From Fulvivirga maritima (GTDB taxonomy: Bacteria; Bacteroidota; Bacteroidia; Cytophagales; Cyclobacteriaceae), in the NCBI RefSeq assembly GCF_021389955.1, contig NZ_CP089980.1, positions 3,653,001-3,717,000 on the forward strand: a stretch of 64,000 bases of DNA, in the 5' to 3' direction. The notes under the pieces were generated by a model. That model saw only the letters and a program-made list of their open reading frames with translations. It was not told the origin of the DNA and did no database searches. Positions 46,212-53,788 of this stretch are shown here, piece by piece (positions within the stretch are counted from its first letter, which is position 1; every line of letters starts with the position of its first letter). The translations under genes were made by a program, and so were the position numbers.

Positions 46212-46235
46212 GTAATAATTGGCTGTTGATGACAA

Positions 46236-46270
46236 GGGTGTCCGAATAATTTGGACACCCTATTTTTTTA
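46236..46270. terminator. Bidirectional terminator
   Basis: Stem GGGTGTCC / GGACACCC with a 9-base loop and T-run TATTTTTTTA on the plus strand; A-rich on the other side, so it can serve both convergent genes. Confidence 0.87.
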
Positions 46271-46549
46271 TTCTTCTATTTTCTTTTGCATAATATCCGT
46301 AGCCATAAGTTTCACCATGCCTGCCAGGGCACTGGTAGCTACAGTCCACAAAATCACATGGGTGATGTTATGATCATTATGACGTAATGTTTTGGGCGGG
46401 TCTTGCTTTCTGACTTTCTGATAGCCTATGTCAAATAATCTTTTCAGTGCAAAGCTACTGGCTATTGCTATACCGGGCAGTACTACTGAACTCAGCACGG
46501 ATTGTTTGTCGGCCGGTATTACAGATGTATTAGAGTTCTTTTTAGACAT
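46268..46549 (-). CDS. Small DUF4235-like membrane protein
   Basis: 93 residues with two hydrophobic segments (VLPGIAIASSFALKRLF and ILWTVATSALAGMVKLM), separated by a basic hydrophilic loop. The layout and the closing ALAGMVKLMATD resemble DUF4235 proteins; match is weak. Convergent with the DUF2383 gene and divergent from the GNAT gene. Confidence 0.55.
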   Translation of the reverse strand: MSKKNSNTSVIPADKQSVLSSVVLPGIAIASSFALKRLFDIGYQKVRKQDPPKTLRHNDHNITHVILWTVATSALAGMVKLMATDIMQKKIEE

Positions 46550-46644
46550 TTTGAATTTATTTATAGGATGAGAATTATCAGATAAGGGTCAAATAATATT
46601 CCAATACACCTACAACGAGGATTGAGGCATTATCAGGTTTTTAA

Positions 46645-46660
46645 TGGGGAAATTATGCCA
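46645..46660 (-). promoter_or_regulatory. Degenerate TGGCA element upstream of the DUF4235-like gene
   Basis: Minus strand TGGCATAATTTCCCCA: GG, 10 bases, CC, then A; the -12 G is replaced by C. About 96 bp before the start codon. Confidence 0.25.
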
Positions 46661-46713
46661 CACTGTCAGGCGTATAATACCTATTGTCTATTATAATTTC
46701 ATTGATTAACGTC

Positions 46714-46731
46714 TTTGGCATGCTTTTTACA
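46714..46731 (+). promoter_or_regulatory. Degenerate TGGCA element upstream of the GNAT gene
   Basis: TTTGGCATGCTTTTTACA: GG, 10 bases, AC, then A. Resembles a sigma-54 site with the -12 G changed; also contains TTTG as a possible -33 box. 33 bp before the start. Confidence 0.3.
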
Positions 46732-46763
46732 TACGCTAACTAATCAATCTAACTTAAATTGTT

Positions 46764-47054
46764 ATGAACTATACCGTAAGATTAGATATGGCAGGTAAAA
46801 GGTTTACCACCATAGTAGATGGTAAAGAATGTTATCTTCAATTTAAACAAATGGCGCCACAGGTGCTAGATTTTGAATATATATTCGTTCCAGAAGAAGT
46901 CAGATCTAGAGGCATAGGCAGTAATTTGGTGTACAATGCGCTCATTTTTGCGCAGAAGGAACATTTAGAAATTATAGCTGGCTGTGCATTCGTTCAAGAC
47001 TATATGACTAAACATCCTGAGTTTAGATGTGTTTCTTGGAAAGAAGCGGTTTAG
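46764..47054 (+). CDS. Small GNAT-like N-acetyltransferase (YjdJ type)
   Basis: 96 residues, the shortened GNAT fold. Acetyl-CoA pyrophosphate loop is VPEEVRSRGIGSNLV, and the C-terminal AGCAFVQDYMTKHPEF is the characteristic CxFvxxYixxHPEy motif of this subgroup. Acceptor unknown. The end overlaps a possible upstream start of the next gene; the two may be cotranscribed (25 bp apart). Confidence 0.85.
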   Translation: MNYTVRLDMAGKRFTTIVDGKECYLQFKQMAPQVLDFEYIFVPEEVRSRGIGSNLVYNALIFAQKEHLEIIAGCAFVQDYMTKHPEFRCVSWKEAV

Positions 47055-47079
47055 CTTTAAAAATAGGCCAACTTATTGT

Positions 47080-48285
47080 ATGATAGAAGAAGAAACACCT
47101 ATCCAAGAGAAATCAGAAATTTTAATTAAGACAGAGCAATATATCAAGCAACTTTTCAAAGAGAAGTTGTCTGATCAATTGCTCTATCATAGCTTATCAC
47201 ACACTACAGAAGTAGCTGAGGCTGCTGTGGCATTGGGTTTTGATACCGGTCTGAATGATGAAGAGCAGGAGCTACTAGAGTTAGCCGCCTGGTTTCACGA
47301 TACGGGTTATATCAAAAAATATAACGGCCATGAAGCAGAGAGTGTAGAGTTTGCCAAAGATTTTCTTTCTAAAGAGGGGTATCCTGAAGAGAAAATAGAA
47401 AAGGTAAGCGAACTCATCATGAGTACTGTGGTAGGCCATGATCCTCAAAATCAGCTTGAAGAGCTCTTGCATGATGCCGACATGTCTCACATGGGCAGAA
47501 AGCGCTTTTTTAGAAAAGGAGAGTTGCTTAGAGTAGAGCTGGAAAACTACCAGGATAAAACTTATACCGAGCTAGAATGGGAGAAGCACCAGTACAACTT
47601 TTTGGTGTGTCATTCCTTTTATACTCCGGCTGCCCGCGCTCAATTTGAAAGGCGAAGAGTTAAAAATATAAAGAAGCAGCGCAAGAACATTCTCAAAGCA
47701 CGTAAAGTAACCGTAAGGCAAAACACGGGTAAAGACTTTGGTAGAGGAATAGATACACTTTACCGTGCTAACTACCGTAACCATATTAACCTTAGTGCCA
47801 TTGCTGATGGAAAGGCTAACATGATGATTAGCATCAACACGATCATGATTTCTGTGATTGTGACCCTTTCTGGAGCCAGTCTGTCATTAAGTAAAGGATT
47901 TGCTGTAGAGAGCTTAAGGTTCACTATTCCTATCCTTATTCTTTTAGTAGGCGCACTAGTGTCAGTAGTGTTTGCAGTATTATCTGCAAGACCTAAGGTT
48001 ACAGAGAAAGATGTGGATCTTGAAAAGGTGAAAAAGGATAAAATAAGCCTATTGTACTTTGGTAATTTCCTTGGAGTGCCCAAAGAGGAATTTGTTCAAT
48101 ATTTAAATAACCTTAAAGAAGACCAAAAAAGACTATATGATAGTATGTCTGTAGACATTTATCATTTAGGTATAGTTTTAAAAGAAAAATACAGATTACT
48201 CAGTATCTCGTATAACATATTTGTAGCAGGGCTAAGCCTTACAGTGGTGGCGTTCATAATTATATTTTTTTATACGAACGGCTGA
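47080..48285 (+). CDS. HD-domain hydrolase fused to Pycsar-effector-like membrane domain
   Basis: About 401 residues from the ATG at 47080; an ATG at 47029 lies inside the GNAT gene and is unlikely. N-terminal HD phosphohydrolase (about 15-200) with all metal ligands: LYHSLSHT, WFHDTGY, NGHEAESV and DADMSHMG. The C-terminal half has three hydrophobic segments (about 245-270, 283-303, 380-400) with NLSAIADGKANMMISINTI, the start of the Pycsar effector membrane domain (PycTM). Pycsar effectors respond to cyclic pyrimidine nucleotides and depolarise the membrane, but no pyrimidine cyclase is found nearby, so this could be a stand-alone HD enzyme with a related membrane module. Confidence 0.78.
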   Translation: MIEEETPIQEKSEILIKTEQYIKQLFKEKLSDQLLYHSLSHTTEVAEAAVALGFDTGLNDEEQELLELAAWFHDTGYIKKYNGHEAESVEFAKDFLSKEGYPEEKIEKVSELIMSTVVGHDPQNQLEELLHDADMSHMGRKRFFRKGELLRVELENYQDKTYTELEWEKHQYNFLVCHSFYTPAARAQFERRRVKNIKKQRKNILKARKVTVRQNTGKDFGRGIDTLYRANYRNHINLSAIADGKANMMISINTIMISVIVTLSGASLSLSKGFAVESLRFTIPILILLVGALVSVVFAVLSARPKVTEKDVDLEKVKKDKISLLYFGNFLGVPKEEFVQYLNNLKEDQKRLYDSMSVDIYHLGIVLKEKYRLLSISYNIFVAGLSLTVVAFIIIFFYTNG

Positions 48286-48302
48286 TAATTTTTTAAAAAC
48301 AC

Positions 48303-50969
48303 ATGCAACAACAATACTTACATAAAAGCAGGGCTAAAGCTTATTTAGCTGTAGTATTTATCGCTTTACTGGCATCTTGTAAAGTTTCTAAAGTTACAAC
48401 ACATAATGACTCCGTGAAGCAGGAGGTGGTAGAAACACATGGAAAAGATTCCGTTACGGTGGTGGCCGGGGAGTTATATCAGGCAGGAAAGTTTAAGAGG
48501 TTTATGCTGGGAGATCATTACAGAGATGTATGGTTAGCTCCTGTAAAAGTGCCTGTTATTAATCTGGATACTGTAAAAGGTGGTTTAGAAATTAACCATA
48601 AAGGTGGAGGTATGCAGACCTATTCTTTAAAGGCTAAAGGAGGTGATGGCAAGCTCTATTCTTTACGCTCTTTACAAAAGGATCCTACACCTGCATTGCC
48701 ATTTGGCTTGCGTTATTCTTTTGCTGATGATGTTGTGCAAGATCAGATTTCAGCATCTAATCCTTATGCTGCTTTTATTCTACCTCCATTAGGAGATGCC
48801 GCCGGTATTTATCATACTAATCCTGAATTATACTACATTCCTGATACTCCCAAGCTAGGAGAGTATCAAGAGACTTTTGGTGGTGTTTTGGCTATGCTTG
48901 AAGAAGATGCCGATGAAAACTGGGAAAACAAAGACAGTTTTGGTAACACTAAAAATGCCGTAGGCACTGATAAGGTAAGAGAGAAGCTTTTGGAAGATAA
49001 TGACGATTATATTGATGAGCCTAATTTATTGAGAAACAGGCTTTTTGATATGTGGATAGGCGACTGGGACAGGCATGACGGACAGTTTAGATGGGCAGAG
49101 CTTAAAGATGATGATGGAGATAAGTATTACAGACCTATCCCGGAAGACAGAGATAACATGTTCTTCAAATTCGATGGCTTTTTACCGTGGTGGGCAAGCA
49201 GAAAATGGGCTCTAAGAAAGTTTCAGGATTTTCAACCCGAAGTAAGAGATATTGCTGGTCTTAACTTTAATGCACGGTACCTTGATAGAAGATTTCTAAC
49301 AGGTATGTCAGAAGAAGAGTGGGTAGAGGTAGCTAAAGACATGCAAAAAAGACTCACAGATGATATTATAGAAAAATCTATAAGGCAAATGCCTGATACG
49401 GTTTTTCAGCTTACTGGTGAGAGAACAATTGAGATACTTAAAAAACGAAGAGATAATCTGGATGATTTTGCCAGAAGATATTATAAGGTGCTTGCCAAGC
49501 AGGTAGATATTTTAGGAACAGACCAGGAAGAGGCCTTTGAGGTTATACGTCATCCTAATAATGATACAGAAGTAAATGTATACGAATCTAATGATGATGG
49601 TAAGAAAAAAAGAAGGTACTATCACAGGGTATTTCATAATGATGAAACCAAAGAAATTAGAATTTATGGCCTTGGAGATGATGATTACTTCTACTTGTCT
49701 GGTGAAAGTAATGATGGACCGCTGGTACGTATAATTGGAGGTGAAGGAGATGATATTTTGATGGATTCTTCAAAAGTTTCCGGGCTTAGAAGAAAAAATA
49801 TCTATTATGATGATATAGCTGAAGAAAATGAAATTGAAAGTGGCAAAGAAACCAAACTGATGCTTTCTGATGATAGAAATGCTAACAGCTATGATTTCAA
49901 AGAATTTAAGTATGATTACTTAGGCCCAGCACTTTACTTTGGTTTAAATAATGATGATGGCTTATTCCTGGGAGGTGGTGTGGTTATTAAAACCCAAGGT
50001 TTCAGGAAAGATCCTTATGCCAGCATGCACAAAATTATGGCTAACTATGCTCCTAGTAGTTCTGCATGGAACTTTCAATATGAAGGTGATTTTAAAAAGC
50101 TATTTGGAGATATAGGTATGAACATAGATGCCTTTGCTCGTGCTCCTAACTTTTTCACTAACTTCTATGGATATGGAAATAGCTCAGAAGAGGTTAATGA
50201 TGATGAAGACTATTACAGAGTACGCTATGAAGAGGTGTGGGTAGCACCAGGCTTAACTTATGATCTGGGCAAAAATTCGTCAGTGAAATTTGGTCCGGCC
50301 TATCAATACGCAAAAGTGCACAATGGAGATGATAATTTCTTTACTGAAAATGCAGACAGCTTTGGGCCTGATGCTTTAGACGCCAGTCATTTTGGAGGTT
50401 TTTACTTTAAAGCGGACGTTAATACCACTAAGATATTAGCCAAACCAGAAAAAGGTGTAAGGTGGCTTACGGAGAGCAGATGGCTGGCCGAGTTAAATAA
50501 TGACAACAGCCGAATGAGTAAAATAAGCAGTGAACTGAGAGCATATTATACTGTAGATATTCCTTTCGAAACCACCTTTGCGGTGCGTATAGGAGGATCT
50601 AGTGTTTCAGGAGATTATAACTTTTACCAGGCCAGTACCATAGGTGGTAATGCCGGGCTTAGTAGGTTAGGTACAGTGAGAGGTTATGGCAGAGACAGGT
50701 TTGCTGGGCGAAGCAGTATCTACCAGAATAATGAGATCCGTATGAGATTATTGAAAGTGCCGTTTTACTATATGCCTTTTGAGTTTGGTATTTCCGGTCA
50801 CTTTGATCAGGGCCGTGTGTGGTCTGATCAGCCTGAGGAAGATACCTGGCATACCGGTGTAGGTGGTGGCGTATGGATTGCTCCGCTGGGCCGTTGGGTA
50901 TTTACCGCAGTGTACACCGTAGGTGATTATGATAACATGTGGAACGTTAACTTAGGATTTCTTTTCTAA
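48303..50969 (+). CDS. Omp85-like outer-membrane lipoprotein with kinase-like region
   Basis: 888 residues. Signal with lipobox LLASCK, so probably lipid-modified. Residues about 60-540 are periplasmic: an unusual block LFDMWIGDWDRHDGQFRW (Asp-His near 255) and PIPEDRDNMFF (near 282) recalls the catalytic loop and metal-binding Asp of kinase-like folds such as HipA/CotH. A short IIGGEGDDILM near 480 is RTX-like. Residues about 545-888 form a beta-barrel with alternating aromatic strands ending VNLGFLF, a classical outer-membrane C-terminal Phe; GTVRGYGRDRFAGRS resembles the VRGY/F motif of Omp85 proteins. In related Bacteroidota proteins a metallophosphoesterase precedes this region; it is absent here. 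17 bp after the HD gene. Confidence 0.75.
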   Translation: MQQQYLHKSRAKAYLAVVFIALLASCKVSKVTTHNDSVKQEVVETHGKDSVTVVAGELYQAGKFKRFMLGDHYRDVWLAPVKVPVINLDTVKGGLEINHKGGGMQTYSLKAKGGDGKLYSLRSLQKDPTPALPFGLRYSFADDVVQDQISASNPYAAFILPPLGDAAGIYHTNPELYYIPDTPKLGEYQETFGGVLAMLEEDADENWENKDSFGNTKNAVGTDKVREKLLEDNDDYIDEPNLLRNRLFDMWIGDWDRHDGQFRWAELKDDDGDKYYRPIPEDRDNMFFKFDGFLPWWASRKWALRKFQDFQPEVRDIAGLNFNARYLDRRFLTGMSEEEWVEVAKDMQKRLTDDIIEKSIRQMPDTVFQLTGERTIEILKKRRDNLDDFARRYYKVLAKQVDILGTDQEEAFEVIRHPNNDTEVNVYESNDDGKKKRRYYHRVFHNDETKEIRIYGLGDDDYFYLSGESNDGPLVRIIGGEGDDILMDSSKVSGLRRKNIYYDDIAEENEIESGKETKLMLSDDRNANSYDFKEFKYDYLGPALYFGLNNDDGLFLGGGVVIKTQGFRKDPYASMHKIMANYAPSSSAWNFQYEGDFKKLFGDIGMNIDAFARAPNFFTNFYGYGNSSEEVNDDEDYYRVRYEEVWVAPGLTYDLGKNSSVKFGPAYQYAKVHNGDDNFFTENADSFGPDALDASHFGGFYFKADVNTTKILAKPEKGVRWLTESRWLAELNNDNSRMSKISSELRAYYTVDIPFETTFAVRIGGSSVSGDYNFYQASTIGGNAGLSRLGTVRGYGRDRFAGRSSIYQNNEIRMRLLKVPFYYMPFEFGISGHFDQGRVWSDQPEEDTWHTGVGGGVWIAPLGRWVFTAVYTVGDYDNMWNVNLGFLF

Positions 50970-50988
50970 TATAGTTTAATATATAATT

Positions 50989-51022
50989 AAAAAGGGCTGT
51001 CTCATTTGAAACAGCCCTTTTG
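50989..51022. terminator. Bidirectional terminator
   Basis: AAAAAGGGCTGT / ACAGCCCTTTT with a 10-base loop; A-run and T-run on both sides, serving the barrel gene and the convergent small gene. Confidence 0.87.
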
Positions 51023-51076
51023 CTTTTAGTAGAGTCTTGTACTTAGGATCTTTCCTTTCTAATTTCTGAAAAGGGA

Positions 51077-51403
51077 TTAAGATTTATTATACTCATGATC
51101 TTCGTGGTGTGCTTCATTTAGAAATTCTTCCATTTCTACATTAGCATCTGCTCCATAAGCATTGATGAGCGTACCCTTATCTCCTGAAGTAGTTTCAATA
51201 ACGTATAGGATGTTAGCATCTCCAGGATTAGTATCTCCCTCAAATCTGTACTCTTCTTTTACAGTAACTTCAGTGGGTTTATAAACAGTGCCGTTGTCAT
51301 CATTATGAAGCTCATTTTTTCTGAAATTAAAGTCAGTAGAATAACCTTGATTCTTAAGATCATCCATTACTTCTGACATTGGTTTTAAATTATGAATAGC
51401 CAT
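51077..51403 (-). CDS. Small conserved acidic protein (family often mislabelled PRPP synthetase)
   Basis: 108 residues. Core pattern VMDDLKNQGYSTDFNF, EEYRFEGDTNPGDANILYVIE, GTLINAYGADAN is recognisable as a small Bacteroidota family that some databases call phosphoribosylpyrophosphate synthetase; no PRPP-binding loop is present, so that name is wrong. Preceded by a good sigma-54-like element, so stress or nitrogen control is possible. Confidence 0.65.
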   Translation of the reverse strand: MAIHNLKPMSEVMDDLKNQGYSTDFNFRKNELHNDDNGTVYKPTEVTVKEEYRFEGDTNPGDANILYVIETTSGDKGTLINAYGADANVEMEEFLNEAHHEDHEYNKS

Positions 51404-51731
51404 TTTTTATCTAGTTTAAGTTCTTATATCAATTTTCATTACATATAGTGCTAAAGCCATGCCACTACCCGCATATGCTCTGTGAAGTAGGCCTGAGCTG
51501 ATGTAATGCTTAGATGGATTATTTGCTCCGTGTTTTGTTCTACAAACTGTGGAAAAAATTATACACAAGAAGCCCGAGTTTACTATTCATTTCATATCTA
51601 ATAAAATTATAAAACACTGATAATCAATTAATTATATTTAATTGGCTGATTTGGTATATCTTTTTCATGGTATAAAGTAAATAAGTCTTAAAACAGACAG
51701 CTAATTATTACGAAACTTAAATATTACAATC
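51404..51731. other. Intergenic region between divergent stress-type genes
   Basis: 328 bp, AT-rich, no gene seen. It holds the sigma-54-like element for the minus-strand gene (51449-51464) and a degenerate TTTGGTATATCTTTTTCA element (51650-51667) about 65 bp before the ytxH-like start. Confidence 0.5.
51449..51464 (-). promoter_or_regulatory. Sigma-54-like -24/-12 element
   Basis: Minus strand TGGCATGGCTTTAGCA: GG and GC exactly 10 bases apart, matching TGGCAYR-N4-TTGCA at all but one of the fixed positions. The start codon is 46 bp downstream. The best such match in the window. Confidence 0.5.
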
Positions 51732-52001
51732 ATGAACAATACCAACATTAAAATCATAGCAGGATTTGCAGCGGGTGCCATAGCTGGTGCATTAACAGGA
51801 TTATTATTAGCTCCAGAAAGTGGAGATAGAACCAGAAAGAAACTGGGTAAGGAGTCTGATAAACTAAGAGAATCTTTGAGCAAATCAATTGCAGAGTCTT
51901 TTGATGCCGCTAAAAGTAAATATGGCAGCCTGATAGATGAATATGTTGCTGAAGGTAAAAAACAACTAGATAAAGCTAAAGAGACTGCTAAGCTTAATTA
52001 A
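51732..52001 (+). CDS. YtxH domain protein
   Basis: 89 residues. One glycine-rich membrane helix (IIAGFAAGAIAGALTGLLLAP) immediately followed by ESGDRTRKKLG, the YtxH signature, then a charged amphipathic helix. Family is associated with general stress in Firmicutes and is common in Bacteroidota. Followed 52 bp later by a CsbD gene, another general-stress marker. Confidence 0.88.
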   Translation: MNNTNIKIIAGFAAGAIAGALTGLLLAPESGDRTRKKLGKESDKLRESLSKSIAESFDAAKSKYGSLIDEYVAEGKKQLDKAKETAKLN

Positions 52002-52053
52002 AACTAAGCCGAGCACATTTTAAAATAGATTTAAAAACTAAAACCATAAGACC

Positions 52054-52239
52054 ATGTCAGAATTAGAAGTAAAAGGAAACTGGAATGAAATAAAAGGTAA
52101 GCTTAAGCAAAAATATGGTGAGCTTACAGATGATGATCTGACTTTTGCAGAAGGTAAGTATGACGAGATGCTAGGAAGAGTGCAAAAGAAAACAGGTAAG
52201 TCTAAAGACGAATTGAAAAAAGAAATTGCTGAACTATAA
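52054..52239 (+). CDS. CsbD family stress protein
   Basis: 61 residues, highly charged. Complete CsbD motif: [40 protein letters not shown]. Family members are controlled by the general stress sigma factor in Bacillus; molecular role unknown. Own terminator follows. Confidence 0.93.
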   Translation: MSELEVKGNWNEIKGKLKQKYGELTDDDLTFAEGKYDEMLGRVQKKTGKSKDELKKEIAEL

Positions 52240-52257
52240 TTCACATTTCAAAAAAGA

Positions 52258-52297
52258 ATAACCTGTAGTTCTTAACGGAGCGCAGGTTATTTTTTTA
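52258..52297 (+). terminator. Rho-independent terminator of the ytxH-csbD unit
   Basis: ATAACCTG / CAGGTTAT stem with a 17-base loop and seven T. Confidence 0.8.
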
Positions 52298-52319
52298 TAA
52301 GCAAAAGCAACAAGAATAT

Positions 52320-53228
52320 ATGGAATTTGACTTTGAATCAGCCTTAGACAAAGTACTTGGTAAGCTAGACAGCTGGCTGGAAACGCTACTCACCATGTTG
52401 CCCAATATGGCGGTATCGGTTTTATTGTTTGTAGTGTTTATGGTACTAGCTAAGCTGGCACAGAAATTACTGGTTAGAATTTTTGAAAGGGCTTCTGATA
52501 ATAAACTTTTAGAGAACCTTTTCTCTACCATGGTTTATTACAGTGTATTGGGCATAGGGATATTCATTATTCTTGGAATTTTAAAACTAGATAGAGCGGT
52601 AACATCGCTGCTGGCAGGTGTAGGAGTTGTAGGGTTGGCCTTAGGGTTTGCTTTTCAAGATATAGCAGCAAATTTTGTTTCAGGGATCATACTAGCCTTT
52701 CGCAGGCCTTCTAAAATTGGAGATGTGATCTCAGTAAAAGATTTTATGGGCACTGTAACTAAAACTAATTTAAGAGTAACAGTGCTAAAGACATTTCAGG
52801 GGCAAGAGGTGTACATACCCAACAAAGATGTGTTGCAGAGCCCCATTATTAATTACACCGTCTTAGGGCAAAGAAGAATAGACCTGGGGGTAGGTATCTC
52901 TTATGGAGATGACTTAGAAAAGGTACAGCAGGTGGTATTAGACGCCATAAAAGGGCTTGACGGCATATTAAGGCCAGATGATACCATCTTCGATTATTAT
53001 GAATTTGGTAGTAGCTCTATCAATTTTAACATCCGGTTCTGGATAGAATATCCGGATCAGCCGGGCTTCCTGGCCATGAGAAATGCTGCCGTTATGGCTA
53101 TTAAAAAGGCCTTTGATGAAAATGATATTACTATACCATTCCCTATTAGAACACTGGATTTTGGTATAAAAGGAGGAGAAAAGTTATCAGAGATGCCCCT
53201 ACAAATGGCATCTAATGAAACTACATAA
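52320..53228 (+). CDS. MscS-type mechanosensitive channel 1
   Basis: 302 residues. Three N-terminal hydrophobic segments (about 24-48, 62-84, 92-128) with the pore helix LLAGVGVVGLALGFAFQDIAANFVSG cut to its core GLALGFAFQD, then the MscS beta domain (FRRPSKIGDVISV, VYIPNKDVLQSPIINYT). Gates on membrane tension to release solutes in hypo-osmotic shock. A short form with no extra domains. Downstream genes follow within 20 bp to 120 bp. Confidence 0.94.
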   Translation: MEFDFESALDKVLGKLDSWLETLLTMLPNMAVSVLLFVVFMVLAKLAQKLLVRIFERASDNKLLENLFSTMVYYSVLGIGIFIILGILKLDRAVTSLLAGVGVVGLALGFAFQDIAANFVSGIILAFRRPSKIGDVISVKDFMGTVTKTNLRVTVLKTFQGQEVYIPNKDVLQSPIINYTVLGQRRIDLGVGISYGDDLEKVQQVVLDAIKGLDGILRPDDTIFDYYEFGSSSINFNIRFWIEYPDQPGFLAMRNAAVMAIKKAFDENDITIPFPIRTLDFGIKGGEKLSEMPLQMASNETT

Positions 53229-53247
53229 ATAAAAAACGATTAAGATT

Positions 53248-53670
53248 ATGAAAGCTGAAAATAATGAAATATTGTTTTTCTTCAATTCAGAAAAACAACA
53301 AGACCGAAAGGCGAGAGGATATGCAGATACGGTTGAAAACCATCAACTAAATGAAAAGGAAATCAATAAAGATCACCTTACAGAAACCCAGATAGCTGAA
53401 ATAGCTGATGATATGGGGGTAAGAATGGTAGATCTTATTGATAAGAATTCAGGATATTATCTGGATGAGCTTAAAGATAAAGATATTTCTGATAGTGAAT
53501 TAGCTACTATTATGGCTAAAAATCCTGAGGTAATAAAAACACCTATTGCTTATATGGGTAGCAAGGCATTTTTTGTAGAGGATGCTTACAGCCTGGTGCA
53601 GCAAGGATTAGAGATGAAAGGTGTGCAGTCTGATAAAGGAAATGTTTTTGAGAAATCAGTAAAACATTAA
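53248..53670 (+). CDS. ArsC/Spx-like thioredoxin-fold protein lacking cysteines
   Basis: 140 residues. The order LTETQIAEIADDMG, then LSD-type DSELATIMAKNPEVIKTPIAYMGSKAFF follows the ArsC/Spx/MgsR family (KNPxxIxxPI). The N-terminal FFFNSEKQQDRKARGYA occupies the place of the CxxC strand, but the protein contains no Cys at all, so no arsenate reductase or redox switch chemistry is possible by the classical mechanism. It may be a regulatory or binding relative. Lies between two MscS genes, 19 bp after the first. Confidence 0.65.
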   Translation: MKAENNEILFFFNSEKQQDRKARGYADTVENHQLNEKEINKDHLTETQIAEIADDMGVRMVDLIDKNSGYYLDELKDKDISDSELATIMAKNPEVIKTPIAYMGSKAFFVEDAYSLVQQGLEMKGVQSDKGNVFEKSVKH

Positions 53671-53740
53671 TATGTCTGATGCGAAGTGCATATAAGCAAT
53701 CAGCTAATCACCTCAGCAAAGAACGAGGATATATTTTAAG

Positions 53741-53788
53741 GGCATTAAATACTCCGAAAGATCTATGAAAGAGAGAGTATTTAATGCC
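53741..53788 (+). repeat. 14-bp perfect inverted repeat around the mscS2 start codon
   Basis: GGCATTAAATACTC (53741-53754) pairs perfectly with GAGTATTTAATGCC (53775-53788); further pairing including G-T pairs extends the stem to about 18. The 20-base loop holds the ATG at 53765. In the mRNA this places the start codon in an exposed hairpin loop; a translational control element is plausible. Confidence 0.75.

Noticed and set aside
47080-48285. A complete Pycsar defence operon
   Set aside because: No pyrimidine/nucleotidyl cyclase gene adjacent; only the effector-like module is present.
51077-51403. Name phosphoribosylpyrophosphate synthetase
   Set aside because: 108 residues with no PRPP-synthetase motif; label not supported.
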